Shown here one piece after another: positions 26,356 to 35,204 of a stretch of DNA of 64,000 bases. Positions within the stretch are counted from its first letter, which is position 1; each line of letters opens with the position of its first letter. The notes under the pieces are model-generated. The model made no database searches, was not told the origin of the DNA, and saw only the letters and a list, made by a program, of their open reading frames with translations. The translations under genes and the position numbers were made by a program. The DNA is taken from positions 62,001 to 126,000 of the forward strand of contig JBCCHV010000001.1 in the NCBI GenBank assembly GCA_039028635.1, given 5' to 3'. The DNA is from Acidobacteriota bacterium (GTDB taxonomy: Bacteria > Acidobacteriota > Thermoanaerobaculia > Multivoradales > JBCCEF01).

Positions 26356-28431
26356 ATGAGGTCGATGACCACGTTCCTTCTCTTTCTCGCCCTGCTGGCG
26401 GCTGCTGGCACCGTGCTGGCGCAAGCGGACGACCGACGCGGCATGACCGTTCACGACCTGGTGGCGATGGAGCGTCTCTCGGACCCGCAACCGTCGCCCG
26501 ACGGCAAGACTGTCGTTTTCGTCCGTCGCACCACGGACCTCGAGGCGAATCGTGGTCGCACCGATCTCTGGCGGATCTCCGTCGATGGCGGCGAGCCGGT
26601 GCAGTTGACCTCCCATCAGGCCTCCGACAGCAGTCCCCGATGGCTGCCGTCCGGCGATGAAATCCTCTTCCTGTCGTCGCGCTCCGGTTCGTCGCAGGTT
26701 TGGCGCCTCGCCCTGTCCGGTGGCGAAGCCCGCCCGGTCACCGACCTGCCGTTGCCGGTCGCCAACCTGGTGGTGTCGCCCCGCGGGGACCGCATCCTCT
26801 TCTCGGCAGAGGTCTTTCCGGATTGCGACGGCCTCCAGTGCACCGCCGACCGCCTCGCCGAGGAGGCCGAGGACAAGGTCAGCGGGAGACTCTACGAGCG
26901 CCTCTTCGTGCGCCATTGGGATACTTGGAAGGACGGCCGCCGGTCTCATCTCTTCTCGCTCTCCCTGAGCGACGACGGAGCCAAGCCCGTCGACCTCAGC
27001 GGCAGCCTCGATGCGGACGTGCCCTCGAAACCCTTCGGCGGAGCGGAGGAGATGACCTTCTCGCCCGATGGCGCCGAGGTGGTCTTCACCGCTCGGGTGG
27101 CCGGTGCGGAGGAGCCCTGGTCGACCAACTTCGACCTCTACCGGGTGCCCGCCGATGGCTCGGGGGAGCCGGTCAACCTCACCACCGCCAACCTCGCCTG
27201 GGATACCCATCCGGTGTTTTCTCCAGACGGTCGCCAGCTCGCCTATACGGCGATGGAGCGGCCGGGATTCGAAGCCGACCGGCTGCGCCTGGTGCTGCAG
27301 CCGTGGCCGACCGGCGAAGCCCGCGTCCTGACCCAGGAGTGGGACCGCTCGGTGCGCGATTTCCTGTTCTCGGCCGATGGCAAGACGCTTTTCGTCACCG
27401 CCCAGGACGTCGGTCAGGTCTCCCTGTTCGCGATCGACGTGGCGAGAGGAGCCGTCACTCGGCTGCTCAACGACGGTACCGTGCGCTCGCCCTCCCTCGC
27501 CGGCGATCGGCTGGTCTTCGGCCGCGACACGCTGACCTCGCCGGTGCAGCTCTACAGCATGCTCCCGGGGGAATCACCGGTGGCCCTCACCACGATCAAC
27601 GGCGAGCGCCTGGCGGAGCTCGATCTGGGAGCCGCCGAGCAGTTCTCCTTCGCCGGCTGGAATGATGCGAAGGTCCATGCCTACGTCGTCAAACCGGCCG
27701 GCTTCGATGCCGAGAAGAAGTACCCCATCGCCTTCCTCGTCCACGGCGGGCCCCAGGGATCCTTCGGCAACAGCTTTCACTACCGCTGGAACCCGCAGAC
27801 CTACACCGGTGCCGGCTATGCGGCGGTGATGGTCGACTTCCACGGCTCGACCGGCTACGGCCAGGCCTTCACCGACTCGATCACCGACGATTGGGGCGAT
27901 AAGCCGTTGGTCGATCTTCAAAAGGGGCTGGCGGCGGCTCTGCAGCGCTACCCCTGGCTCGATGGCGATCGCACCTGCGCTCTGGGAGCTTCCTACGGCG
28001 GCTTCATGATGAATTGGATCGCCGGCAACTGGCCCGATCGCTTCCGCTGCCTGGTCAACCACGACGGCCTGTTCGACCATCGCATGATGTACTACACCAC
28101 GGAAGAGCTCTGGTTCCCGGAGTGGGAGCATCGCGGTCCCTACTACGCGGCGGCGGAGCGCCACGAAGCGCACAATCCGGTGGATCATGTCGAGAAGTGG
28201 AAGACCCCGATGTTGGTGATCCACGGTGCCCTCGACTACCGGGTTCCGGAGACCCAGGGATTGGCAACCTTCACCGCTTTGCAGCGACGAGGCGTGCCGA
28301 GTCAGTTGTTGTTCTTTCCGGATGAAAATCACTGGGTCCTTCAGCCCGGCAACAGCATTCTTTGGCACGACACGGTGCTCGATTGGCTCGAGCGGTGGAT
28401 CGACGCCCCTTGGGAGGGCGGCGCCGAGTGA
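26356..28431 (+). CDS. Exported S9 family peptidase (acylaminoacyl/dipeptidyl peptidase type)
   Basis: 691-aa serine peptidase. An N-terminal signal peptide ends near AAAGTVLAQA. WD40-like beta-propeller blades with recurring SPDG and SPRG motifs fill about 40-400. A C-terminal alpha/beta hydrolase domain carries the nucleophile Ser546 in GASYGGFM, with Asp in HGALDYRVP and His in ENHWVLQP. The HGGPQGSFGNSF oxyanion region is typical of S9C enzymes. It should release N-terminal residues or dipeptides from peptides in the periplasm. SD GGAG, 9 nt before the ATG. Confidence 0.93.
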   Translation: MRSMTTFLLFLALLAAAGTVLAQADDRRGMTVHDLVAMERLSDPQPSPDGKTVVFVRRTTDLEANRGRTDLWRISVDGGEPVQLTSHQASDSSPRWLPSGDEILFLSSRSGSSQVWRLALSGGEARPVTDLPLPVANLVVSPRGDRILFSAEVFPDCDGLQCTADRLAEEAEDKVSGRLYERLFVRHWDTWKDGRRSHLFSLSLSDDGAKPVDLSGSLDADVPSKPFGGAEEMTFSPDGAEVVFTARVAGAEEPWSTNFDLYRVPADGSGEPVNLTTANLAWDTHPVFSPDGRQLAYTAMERPGFEADRLRLVLQPWPTGEARVLTQEWDRSVRDFLFSADGKTLFVTAQDVGQVSLFAIDVARGAVTRLLNDGTVRSPSLAGDRLVFGRDTLTSPVQLYSMLPGESPVALTTINGERLAELDLGAAEQFSFAGWNDAKVHAYVVKPAGFDAEKKYPIAFLVHGGPQGSFGNSFHYRWNPQTYTGAGYAAVMVDFHGSTGYGQAFTDSITDDWGDKPLVDLQKGLAAALQRYPWLDGDRTCALGASYGGFMMNWIAGNWPDRFRCLVNHDGLFDHRMMYYTTEELWFPEWEHRGPYYAAAERHEAHNPVDHVEKWKTPMLVIHGALDYRVPETQGLATFTALQRRGVPSQLLFFPDENHWVLQPGNSILWHDTVLDWLERWIDAPWEGGAE

Positions 28432-28554
28432 CGGCAATGTGACGAAATCTCCCGTCTCATGTCACCTTTTCAGCCGCTAAAGCAACAACACCTGTAGGAG
28501 TTTCGCCGCTCGGGGCGGCGCTCCCCTTCGTGTCACTGCCGTGGAGGAGCCAAG

Positions 28555-29793
28555 GTGGTCCCTAATGTTTTGATGATTCCTGGAGGTTTGCGGTTGAGAA
28601 CCCTCGAGCCTTTTCTCGATCGTAGCGGCGCCTGTCCCTTGCTTTTGGACGTCGAGCGGTCGTGCCTGGTCGAGGTTCCGGACGAGTATCGGTTTCACAT
28701 CGCTTCGGCCCTCGAGACCGGGGATCTCGACGAGGACCTGGTGGGCTGGTTGGCCGGCGAAGACCTGCTCACCCACGAGCTGATCAGCGCTCCCAAGGGA
28801 CGGGCCCTTCCCGCCGGCCGACAGCTGGTTGGCGATGGCTTCGTGCGGGTTCAGCTATACCCCCATCGCATCGAGTGTTTCGTGTCCCGCCTGCCGCTGG
28901 CGGAGCCCGCCAATCTCGAGGCGCTGTTCGCCAATCCCGAGAACCCCACCGAGCGAGTCTTCTTCATTGGCTGCGGCCAGCCGGTGGAGGACTTCTTCGC
29001 CCTCGAATCCCTCATCACCGCCGTCCGCCAGCGAGCCCATGGCACGGTGAGCTTCCGGGTGACCACCACTGCCGAAGCGGTGACTCCGCCGGTGGCCGCT
29101 CAGCTGGCCCGCCTCGGGGTGCGCCTGACCCTGCGCTGCGACGCTTCCGAGGGAATTCCGTCGCCGACGGTGCAGCGCTCGATCGATCTGCTGCGCTCTC
29201 GCCTCGACCACGATCCGGTGGTCGAGGTGTCGTTGCGCCCGGGGCAGCGGCTGCGTGACCTCTGGCTTTGGCTGCGCCAGGCGGGCACGCGGCGAATCGG
29301 TGCCAACTGGCTCGACGACCGTCAGTTCGTCACTCCCTGGGTGCACGCCGAGGAGCTTCGGCTCTACGAGCAGGATGTATTCGAGATCTGCGATGACATT
29401 CAGCGCGCCCTCGAGGAAGGCGAGGATCCTGTGCTCTACGAGCCGGTGGCGCGCTTGATCGAGCGCCTGATCTCGGCGGGTCCTATCGGCTGCTGGGAGG
29501 GATCCGTGGCCTGGCTTCATGACGGCAAAGTCTTGCCGGTTCAAGACAGCCTACCGTCTCGCGAGCCCCTCTTCGCCGAGGCCATCGAGCCCTGGAGCGA
29601 TCTGGAGGCGAGGCGCGATGAGGCTGGCGAAGACTTCCGCCAAGTCGACTTGTCGGCGGCGGTCCTGTTGTTCCACCAGCTCCGCAAGGCCGACCCGCGA
29701 ACCTTCCTGGACTTTCCCCTGTCCGAGCCGCGGCCGGCCGACAATCGCCGCGAGACGGACGATCCGCACCACTCGGGGGCGGCCTTCCTCTAG
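28555..29793 (+). CDS. Unrecognised protein resembling a radical-SAM/SPASM maturase without the [4Fe-4S] cysteines
   Basis: 412 aa, soluble. The block PTERVFFIGCGQPVEDFFAL, then a helix, VSFRVTTTAEAVTPPVAAQLARLGVRLTLRCDASEG-type sequence (about 131-200), is laid out like the radical-SAM barrel of peptide maturases (F.GGEPLL..., TTNGTLL, ...LGV.V.VSLDG). The N-terminal ~75 residues resemble the PqqD-like lead-in of those enzymes. However, no CxxxCxxC exists: the seven or so cysteines are scattered. It may be a degenerate paralogue, or the resemblance may be superficial. GTG start with SD GGAGGAG. No precursor peptide was found next to it. Convergent with the SDR gene, 7 nt apart. Confidence 0.55.
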   Translation: MVPNVLMIPGGLRLRTLEPFLDRSGACPLLLDVERSCLVEVPDEYRFHIASALETGDLDEDLVGWLAGEDLLTHELISAPKGRALPAGRQLVGDGFVRVQLYPHRIECFVSRLPLAEPANLEALFANPENPTERVFFIGCGQPVEDFFALESLITAVRQRAHGTVSFRVTTTAEAVTPPVAAQLARLGVRLTLRCDASEGIPSPTVQRSIDLLRSRLDHDPVVEVSLRPGQRLRDLWLWLRQAGTRRIGANWLDDRQFVTPWVHAEELRLYEQDVFEICDDIQRALEEGEDPVLYEPVARLIERLISAGPIGCWEGSVAWLHDGKVLPVQDSLPSREPLFAEAIEPWSDLEARRDEAGEDFRQVDLSAAVLLFHQLRKADPRTFLDFPLSEPRPADNRRETDDPHHSGAAFL

Positions 29794-29800
29794 AGGCGTC

Positions 29801-30658
29801 TCACGACGACGGTAGGAGCGCGCGGTAGCCCTCGCGGAAGGTCGGGTAGAGGAGCTCGAAACCGCTTTGGCGAAGGCGCCGGTTGCGGCAGCGCTTGTTG
29901 CCGCGCTGCCGACTTTCGAGGCTTCGTCCCTGGCGTGGAGCCGGCGCCGCCAGCCGCCGGGCGAGCCACCGGTAGACCTCGGTGAGGGGTACCGGAGCGT
30001 CGTCGACGCCGAGGTAGACCTCAGCCGCAGATTCGAGCGCGAGCAGATGCTCGAGGGCAGCGGCGGCATCGTCCCGGTGGATTCGGTTGGAGAAGATCGG
30101 CCGGTCGGGGTCGTAGGTGGCCTCTCCACGACGGACGCGGTCGAGCAGGCGGGTCCGGCCAGGACCATAGATTCCCCCGAGGCGTAGCACCGTGGTGCGG
30201 TGGGGAGAGGTCAGGAAGATCCGCTCCCCTTCGAGGACCCGCTCTCCGGCGAAGCTCGTCGGCCGCGTTGGCGAGGATTCGTCGACCCACTCGCCGCCAC
30301 TCTGACCATAGACCGCGGTGCTCGAGGTGAACAGCAGGCGCCTGAGGCGCTGCCCCTGGTGCTCGAGAACGGCGAGCAGCGTCCGCGGTCCGGCGACATA
30401 GGCGGCGCGGTAGCGTGAGTCGTCGAAGGCGCCGGCCGCGGCGGTGTAGACCACGGCGTCGAGAGTTGTTGGCAGGACCGCGGCGAGGGCCTCTCGTCGG
30501 GTCAGGTCGGCGGCCAAGGGGCGAATCCCGTCCGGCAAGTTTGCAGCCCGCCGCCGCAGGCCCCAGACCCTGGCGCCTCGCTGCAGCAGGCGCAGGCCGA
30601 GGGCACTGCCGAGATCACCACAGCCGGCGATGAGAACCCGCTGGCCGGCCAGCTCCAT
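29801..30658 (-). CDS. NAD(P)-binding SDR/epimerase-like protein (YeeZ-like)
   Basis: 285-aa extended SDR-type protein. The N-terminal Rossmann motif reads VLIAGCGDLGSALGLRL. TSSTAVYGQSGGEWVDE contains the Ser/Tyr region expected of the active site, but no clear YxxxK follows (FAGERVLEGERI takes its place). ILRLGGIYGPGR-like sequence (VLRLGGIYGPGR) is the usual post-active-site strand. The missing Lys and GCGDLG motif match the YeeZ-like group, whose reaction is unknown. No strong SD. Downstream of, and on the same strand as, the S9 lipoprotein gene, 39 nt away. Confidence 0.82.
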   Translation of the reverse strand: MELAGQRVLIAGCGDLGSALGLRLLQRGARVWGLRRRAANLPDGIRPLAADLTRREALAAVLPTTLDAVVYTAAAGAFDDSRYRAAYVAGPRTLLAVLEHQGQRLRRLLFTSSTAVYGQSGGEWVDESSPTRPTSFAGERVLEGERIFLTSPHRTTVLRLGGIYGPGRTRLLDRVRRGEATYDPDRPIFSNRIHRDDAAAALEHLLALESAAEVYLGVDDAPVPLTEVYRWLARRLAAPAPRQGRSLESRQRGNKRCRNRRLRQSGFELLYPTFREGYRALLPSS

Positions 30659-30697
30659 GGCATTCAGCTCTCGCCCCCGGCTGCCGTCGGGAAGGGC

Positions 30698-32608
30698 TCA
30701 GACGGACGCAGGAGACTTCCCTCGCAGGTGTTGGTCGAGGAAGTCGAGGATGGCGCGGTAACCTTCCAGCCGATTCTCCTTCTTGAGAAAGCCGTGGCCC
30801 TCGTCCTCGAAGACCAGGTACTCGACCGGCACGCCGTTGGCGCGCACCGCCGCCACCATCTCGTCCGACTCGATCTTCAGCACCCGAGGATCGTTGGCCC
30901 CCTGCAGGACCAGCAGGGGCTTGCGGATGCGGTCGGCGTGGAAGAGGGGGGAGATGCGCTCGAGGCGCTCGCGGTCGGTCTCGGGATTGCCCATCTCCTC
31001 ATAGAGGGCTTGACGGAAAGATTCCCACCAGGGGGGAATGCTCTCGATGGTGCGCAGCCAGTTGGCGACGCCGAATAGGTCGACGCCGGCAGCGAACTCC
31101 TCGGGCTCGAAGGCGAGGGCGGCGAGCACCATATAGCCGCCGTAGCTGCCGCCGAGGATGCCGATGCGATCGCCATCGACCCAGCCGGTGGCGGCGAGCA
31201 TTTGCTTGCTGGCGACGCAGTCTCCGAGATCGGCCTCACCGTGGCGCAGGTTGTCGAGGCGATGGAAGGTCTTGCCGTAGCCGCTGCTGCCGCGGTTGTT
31301 GATCGCATAGATGCCGTAGCCATGGTTGACCAGGTACTGCAGCAGGGCGTCATAACCGACCCGGGATTGGCCGCCCGGTCCACCGTGGACCCAGACCAGC
31401 GTGGGGGCGGGATTTTCGGCGCTCGCTCCCTGGGGACGATAGAGAAGGCCTGGGATCTCCAATCCGTCGTAGGAAGCGAAACGCACCACTTCGGCGTCGA
31501 CCAGGTGGTCCGGTGAGATCGCCGGGTTGAGATTCTGGGTCAGCTGGCGAGGCGAGTCCGCGTCGAGCTCGAGGGCAAAAAGATTGCGCGGGTAGCGCGA
31601 CGAGCTGGCGTAGAAGGAAAGGGCGCGGTCGTCCGGTGAGAAGGCGATGGAAGTGATGTCCGCATTCGGAAGCTGGGGTAGCTCGACCTCCTCGAAGGTG
31701 GCGGCGTCGAACATGCGGACCACGGTGCGCGCGTCCTCGTTCAATCCGACCACCAGGTAGCGATCGGTCTGGGAGAAATAGGCGTACCAGAGGTCCCAAT
31801 CGGCCTTCAGAACCTCCTCGCGCTCGCCGCTGGCGAGGTCGTAGCGTTCGAGAAACAGGAACTCGTGCTCACGATCGGTGATCAGGTAGAGGCTGCGACC
31901 GTCGGGCGAGAAGGTGGCGGGACGATGTACTTCCTTGCCTTGGTGGGCGGTCAGGTTGCGCAGCTCGCCGCTCTCCCGATCGTAGAGATAGACATCGCTG
32001 TTCTGATCACCCTCGTTCTTGCTGAAGGCGAGAAGAGTCTTGTCCGGCGAGATGGCGCCGAGCTGGAGGCCGGTCTCGTCTTGATAGACGAGGCTCTGCT
32101 CGAGCGAGTCGACGTCGACCTCGAAAATGTCGAAGAAGCGATTGTCGCGCCGGTTGCTCTGCAGGAAGAAGGAGCGATCGTCGTCGGCCCAGCCGAAGAA
32201 CCCGGCCTTCAAGTCTTCTCCCGGCGTCAGGTCGACCACCGAGCCGTCGAGCTGGCGCAGGTAGACGTGGTTGAGCTCGTTGCCCCCGGAGTCGCTGGTG
32301 TAGAGAAAGCGCTCGTCGGCTGGAAAGTAGCTGAGGGCACGAATCGCGTCGCCGGTGGAGAAGGTGAGCTGCTCGGCCTCGCCGCCGGCGGTGGGAATCG
32401 CGTAAGCGTTGTAGACCCCGTCGGCATCGCTGCTCACCAGGATCTTGTCGCCGGCAGACGAGAAGGACGCCCCGAACATGGCGGTGGTGTCGAGGAATTG
32501 CTCGATGCCGTAGGTCGGGGGGGCGACGGTCGCCGGCGGCGGCGGCGCCGCGCACGAGGCCAGCAGCAGGGCGGGGATCAGACAGGAGTTCTGAATTCGA
32601 TGCATCAT
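30698..32608 (-). CDS. S9 family peptidase, lipoprotein
   Basis: 636-aa prolyl-oligopeptidase-family enzyme with a lipoprotein signal (LLLASC lipobox, Cys19) followed by a Pro/Ala linker. The beta-propeller covers about 35-365. The alpha/beta hydrolase domain carries the nucleophile in GGSYGGYM, Asp in GANDPRV and His in DEGHGF. HGGPGGQSR forms the oxyanion region. It is a second exported S9 peptidase, clearly different from the one at 26356. It probably works on peptides in the periplasm or at the outer membrane. SD GAGGAGG precedes ATG 32608; a second ATG follows immediately. Confidence 0.93.
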   Translation of the reverse strand: MMHRIQNSCLIPALLLASCAAPPPPATVAPPTYGIEQFLDTTAMFGASFSSAGDKILVSSDADGVYNAYAIPTAGGEAEQLTFSTGDAIRALSYFPADERFLYTSDSGGNELNHVYLRQLDGSVVDLTPGEDLKAGFFGWADDDRSFFLQSNRRDNRFFDIFEVDVDSLEQSLVYQDETGLQLGAISPDKTLLAFSKNEGDQNSDVYLYDRESGELRNLTAHQGKEVHRPATFSPDGRSLYLITDREHEFLFLERYDLASGEREEVLKADWDLWYAYFSQTDRYLVVGLNEDARTVVRMFDAATFEEVELPQLPNADITSIAFSPDDRALSFYASSSRYPRNLFALELDADSPRQLTQNLNPAISPDHLVDAEVVRFASYDGLEIPGLLYRPQGASAENPAPTLVWVHGGPGGQSRVGYDALLQYLVNHGYGIYAINNRGSSGYGKTFHRLDNLRHGEADLGDCVASKQMLAATGWVDGDRIGILGGSYGGYMVLAALAFEPEEFAAGVDLFGVANWLRTIESIPPWWESFRQALYEEMGNPETDRERLERISPLFHADRIRKPLLVLQGANDPRVLKIESDEMVAAVRANGVPVEYLVFEDEGHGFLKKENRLEGYRAILDFLDQHLRGKSPASV

Positions 32609-32708
32609 GGTCGCCTCCTCGACGAGATTTCAACTTCCACGCCGGCTCGATACGCAGAGCGGAGGTGGGGGTTTCGATGCCTACCGGCGTCGAATCGCCA
32701 GAGAGCCA

Positions 32709-32714
32709 TAGGAT
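32709..32714 (+). promoter_or_regulatory. -10-like hexamer before cca (leaderless candidate)
   Basis: TAGGAT ends 8 nt before the GTG start at 32723. No SD is present, so a leaderless or nearly leaderless transcript is likely. Confidence 0.4.
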
Positions 32715-32722
32715 AGGCCATC

Positions 32723-33988
32723 GTGAAGCGAATTCCGCGCCACGGCGAGGCCGTCGAGCTGCAGTTGGGCAGCGACCTGAGAGGGATTGTCGCCCAGGTG
32801 GTCGCCCTGCCGGGACCGCCTCGATACCTGGTGGGCGGACCGGTGCGAGACCTGCTCCTCGGTCGGTCGGTGGAAGATCTGGACTTCGCCGTCGCCGGAG
32901 ATGTCGAGGGCTTCGGCCGAGCGCTGGCGGGGCGGTTGGAAGGAGTCCTGCAGACCTTTGCACGCTTCGGGACGGCCAAGGTCATGTGCCTTGACGGTCG
33001 GGAAGTCGACCTCGCGGCGCTGCGTCGTGAGACCTATCGATCACCCGGCGCTCTGCCGCGGGTCGAGCCGGCCTCCCTGGAGGAAGACCTGCGGCGCCGG
33101 GACTTCAGCATCAACGCCATGGCCCTGGAGCTCCAGCCGTCCGGTGGCGCCATCCTGCATGATCCCTGGGGTGGTGCCGAAGATCTGGCCGCCAGGCGGC
33201 TACGGGTGTTGAGCCGAGACTCCTTTCGCGATGATCCGACGCGTCTTTGGAGAGGCGTTCGTTTCGCCTGTCGCCTCGGTTTGCGCTGGGCCGGGGAGAC
33301 CCTGGCCCGAGGCCAGGAGGCGCTGGCCGAGGGCGTCATGGACCGACTCTCGGGGCGGCGACAGAAGGTCGAGCTGAGGAAGCTCTTGGAGGATCCGGCG
33401 GATCCCCAGGACTGCCTCGCGGAGGCGGCGCGATGGGGCTTGCTGGCGACCGTCCAGGAGCGCCTTCCGGAAGCTCTCGACCGGACCGCCGGAGGCGCTG
33501 CCCTGCAGCGCTGGCAGGCGTTGACCGGTGAGGTGAGGTGCTGGCGGGTTTCCCTCGGTGTGCCCATGGCGGCGCTCTCCGAAGACCAACGCCGGGCGGT
33601 TGCGGAACGGCTGGCTCTCAGTCGGCAGGAGAGGCGTTGTTTCGGGCCGGCCCCAACGGCCGAAGACTGGGCCCGGATGAGGCCTTCCCAAGCTCATCGC
33701 CTGCTGGCACCGTTGCCGGAGGAGCGCCGAGCCGTGCTGTGGGGACTCGCCGGGGCTGCCGGCCGTCACCATATCGACGACTTGCCGCGGCTCGAGAAGC
33801 TGGCGTCCGAGAGACTCACCGGTGCCCGACTGCTGGCCGCCGGCTGTCCCCAGGGGCCCCACCTCGGAGCTCTCCTGGCGCGCACCCACGGCGCCCTTCT
33901 CGACGGTGAAGTCTCGCCCCGGGGGCAGCTGAAGTATGCTCTCGATCTATGGCGAGACACCCCCTCCTCATCGCCCTCCTGTGGTTGA
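32723..33988 (+). CDS. CCA tRNA nucleotidyltransferase/poly(A) polymerase family protein
   Basis: 421-aa class II nucleotidyltransferase. The catalytic head has RYLVGGPVRDLLLGR, the metal-binding pair in VEDLDFAV, and LRRRDFSINAMALEL. The RNA-binding neck follows (FRDDPTRLWRGVRFACRLGL). Downstream helical sequence is not well conserved and no HD domain is evident. It adds CCA to tRNA 3' ends or A-tails to RNA; the two cannot be told apart by eye. GTG start with a -10-like element 8 nt upstream. Its last 40 nt overlap the next ORF. Confidence 0.87.
   Translation: MKRIPRHGEAVELQLGSDLRGIVAQVVALPGPPRYLVGGPVRDLLLGRSVEDLDFAVAGDVEGFGRALAGRLEGVLQTFARFGTAKVMCLDGREVDLAALRRETYRSPGALPRVEPASLEEDLRRRDFSINAMALELQPSGGAILHDPWGGAEDLAARRLRVLSRDSFRDDPTRLWRGVRFACRLGLRWAGETLARGQEALAEGVMDRLSGRRQKVELRKLLEDPADPQDCLAEAARWGLLATVQERLPEALDRTAGGAALQRWQALTGEVRCWRVSLGVPMAALSEDQRRAVAERLALSRQERRCFGPAPTAEDWARMRPSQAHRLLAPLPEERRAVLWGLAGAAGRHHIDDLPRLEKLASERLTGARLLAAGCPQGPHLGALLARTHGALLDGEVSPRGQLKYALDLWRDTPSSSPSCG
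33935..33940 (+). promoter_or_regulatory. -10-like hexamer inside the end of cca (leaderless candidate)
   Basis: TATGCT ends 8 nt before ATG 33949, the same spacing seen at 9810 and 32709. It could give the downstream gene its own start within the cca coding region. Confidence 0.35.
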
Positions 33989-34596
33989 TCCTGGCGCCGG
34001 ATCTGAGTGCTGACGAGGCTTCGCGAAGGGCCACCGAGTGGGCACGCTGGAGCTGTGAGAGCAGCGACCACCGGCGCGATCTGACCCTCTTCGCCAACGG
34101 CACCGTGCGCCTCAAGGCGGGCCCCCCGGGGGAAGAGCGGATGGGCCTCGGAGAGCTGGATCCGGAGGATCTCGAAGACTATCGCCGCAAGTTGTCGGCG
34201 ATCGACTTAACCGCCACGGACGTCGGTGGCAAAGGCCCGGAAGGGGATCAGGTCGAGCTCTGTCGAGTGGCCTTGGGGTTGCCCGAGGAGCCGCCCTTCG
34301 TTGCCACCTACCGCCGCTTCGATTCTCCCTCCCTGGCCCTGCAGCGGGTGGTGACGATTCTCGAGACGCTGCTCGACCGCGTCGGCCCTCCACGCGGTGA
34401 GGACCGCCTCCCGGCGGGCTACGAGCCGCGTATCGGAGACGTTCTGCGGCGCGTCGACGGGGCCCGTTTCGAAGTGGTTTCCTTCACTGCCGACGGCCGT
34501 GGCGTCGAGCTTCGGGGGCGCGATTTGCCCCTGATCATCTATGTCGAGCCGGCCGAGATGGCGCGCCTCTTCGAGCATCTGGAGGAGCGCCGATGA
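33949..34596 (+). CDS. Exported protein of unknown function
   Basis: 215 aa with an N-terminal signal peptide (hydrophobic to about residue 17, then LSADEA). The mature protein has two cysteines (WSCESSDH and ELCRVAL) that could pair, and blocks such as LTLFANGTVRLKAG and RVDGARFEVVSFTADGRGVELRGRD that suggest a beta-rich fold. Family not recognised. It overlaps the end of the cca-like gene by 40 nt and overlaps rsmD by 4 nt (ATGA), so it sits in a coupled three-gene unit. A link to RNA metabolism is not implied by its export signal. Confidence 0.7.
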   Translation: MARHPLLIALLWLILAPDLSADEASRRATEWARWSCESSDHRRDLTLFANGTVRLKAGPPGEERMGLGELDPEDLEDYRRKLSAIDLTATDVGGKGPEGDQVELCRVALGLPEEPPFVATYRRFDSPSLALQRVVTILETLLDRVGPPRGEDRLPAGYEPRIGDVLRRVDGARFEVVSFTADGRGVELRGRDLPLIIYVEPAEMARLFEHLEERR

Positions 34597-35204
34597 GTCC
34601 TCAGCGAAGGCGCTCCGCGGACGGACGAGGTGCATCGGATCATCGGCGATCACCGGCGAGGGGTGGAGGCCGCCTGCGCCTGTCCTCCGGCGAGTTTCGC
34701 GGTCGTCTACTGCGGGTCGGCAAAGGACTGCGCCCGACCGAGGGACGGGTTCGGGAGGCGCTGTTCTCGATCTGGCGGCCGGCCCTCGAGGGTTGTCGCT
34801 TTCTCGACCTCTTCGCCGGTAGCGGCGCCCTGGCTCTCGAGGCGGAAGGGCTCGGTGCCCTCGAGGTTCTCGCCGTCGATCATCGGACGGAGGATCTGAT
34901 CCACAACCTCGACCGGGTCGGTTCGCGCGCCGTGAAGGCGTTGCAGGGCAGCTTGCCGGAGATCCTCGCGCAGGCTCCCGCAGAGCGCTTCGATCGCGTC
35001 TTCGCCGACCCTCCTTACGAGTTTTCGGACTATCCCGGCTTGATCGCGGCGGTCGAGCCCTGGTTGGCGAAGGACGGCGAGGCGGCCTTCGAGCACAGCC
35101 GTCGTCGCGATCTCCCGGCGGCGGTCGCCGGCCTGCTGCGCGTCGACCGCCGTCACTACGGAGAGACCAGCCTCAGCTTCTACCGCCACGGGCCGGCCAC
35201 CTAG
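34593..35204 (+). CDS. rsmD: RsmD-family 16S rRNA (guanine(966)-N2)-methyltransferase
   Basis: 203-aa SAM-dependent methyltransferase. Diagnostic motifs: RVGKGLRPTEGRVREALFSIW, the SAM-binding FLDLFAGSGALALEA and the catalytic DPPY in RVFADPPYEFSDYP. These define the RsmD family, which methylates G966 of 16S rRNA in E. coli. The N-terminal ~35 residues are basic and extra. Start in a four-base ATGA overlap with the exported protein. Its stop codon shares the palindrome CTAG (35201-35204) with the stop of the convergent permease. Confidence 0.9.
   Translation: MSPQRRRSADGRGASDHRRSPARGGGRLRLSSGEFRGRLLRVGKGLRPTEGRVREALFSIWRPALEGCRFLDLFAGSGALALEAEGLGALEVLAVDHRTEDLIHNLDRVGSRAVKALQGSLPEILAQAPAERFDRVFADPPYEFSDYPGLIAAVEPWLAKDGEAAFEHSRRRDLPAAVAGLLRVDRRHYGETSLSFYRHGPAT

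Noticed and set aside
28459-28497. Twelve-codon ORF before the radical-SAM-like gene as a precursor peptide
   Set aside because: Too short, no SD, no Cys/Gly/Ser repeat typical of maturation substrates.
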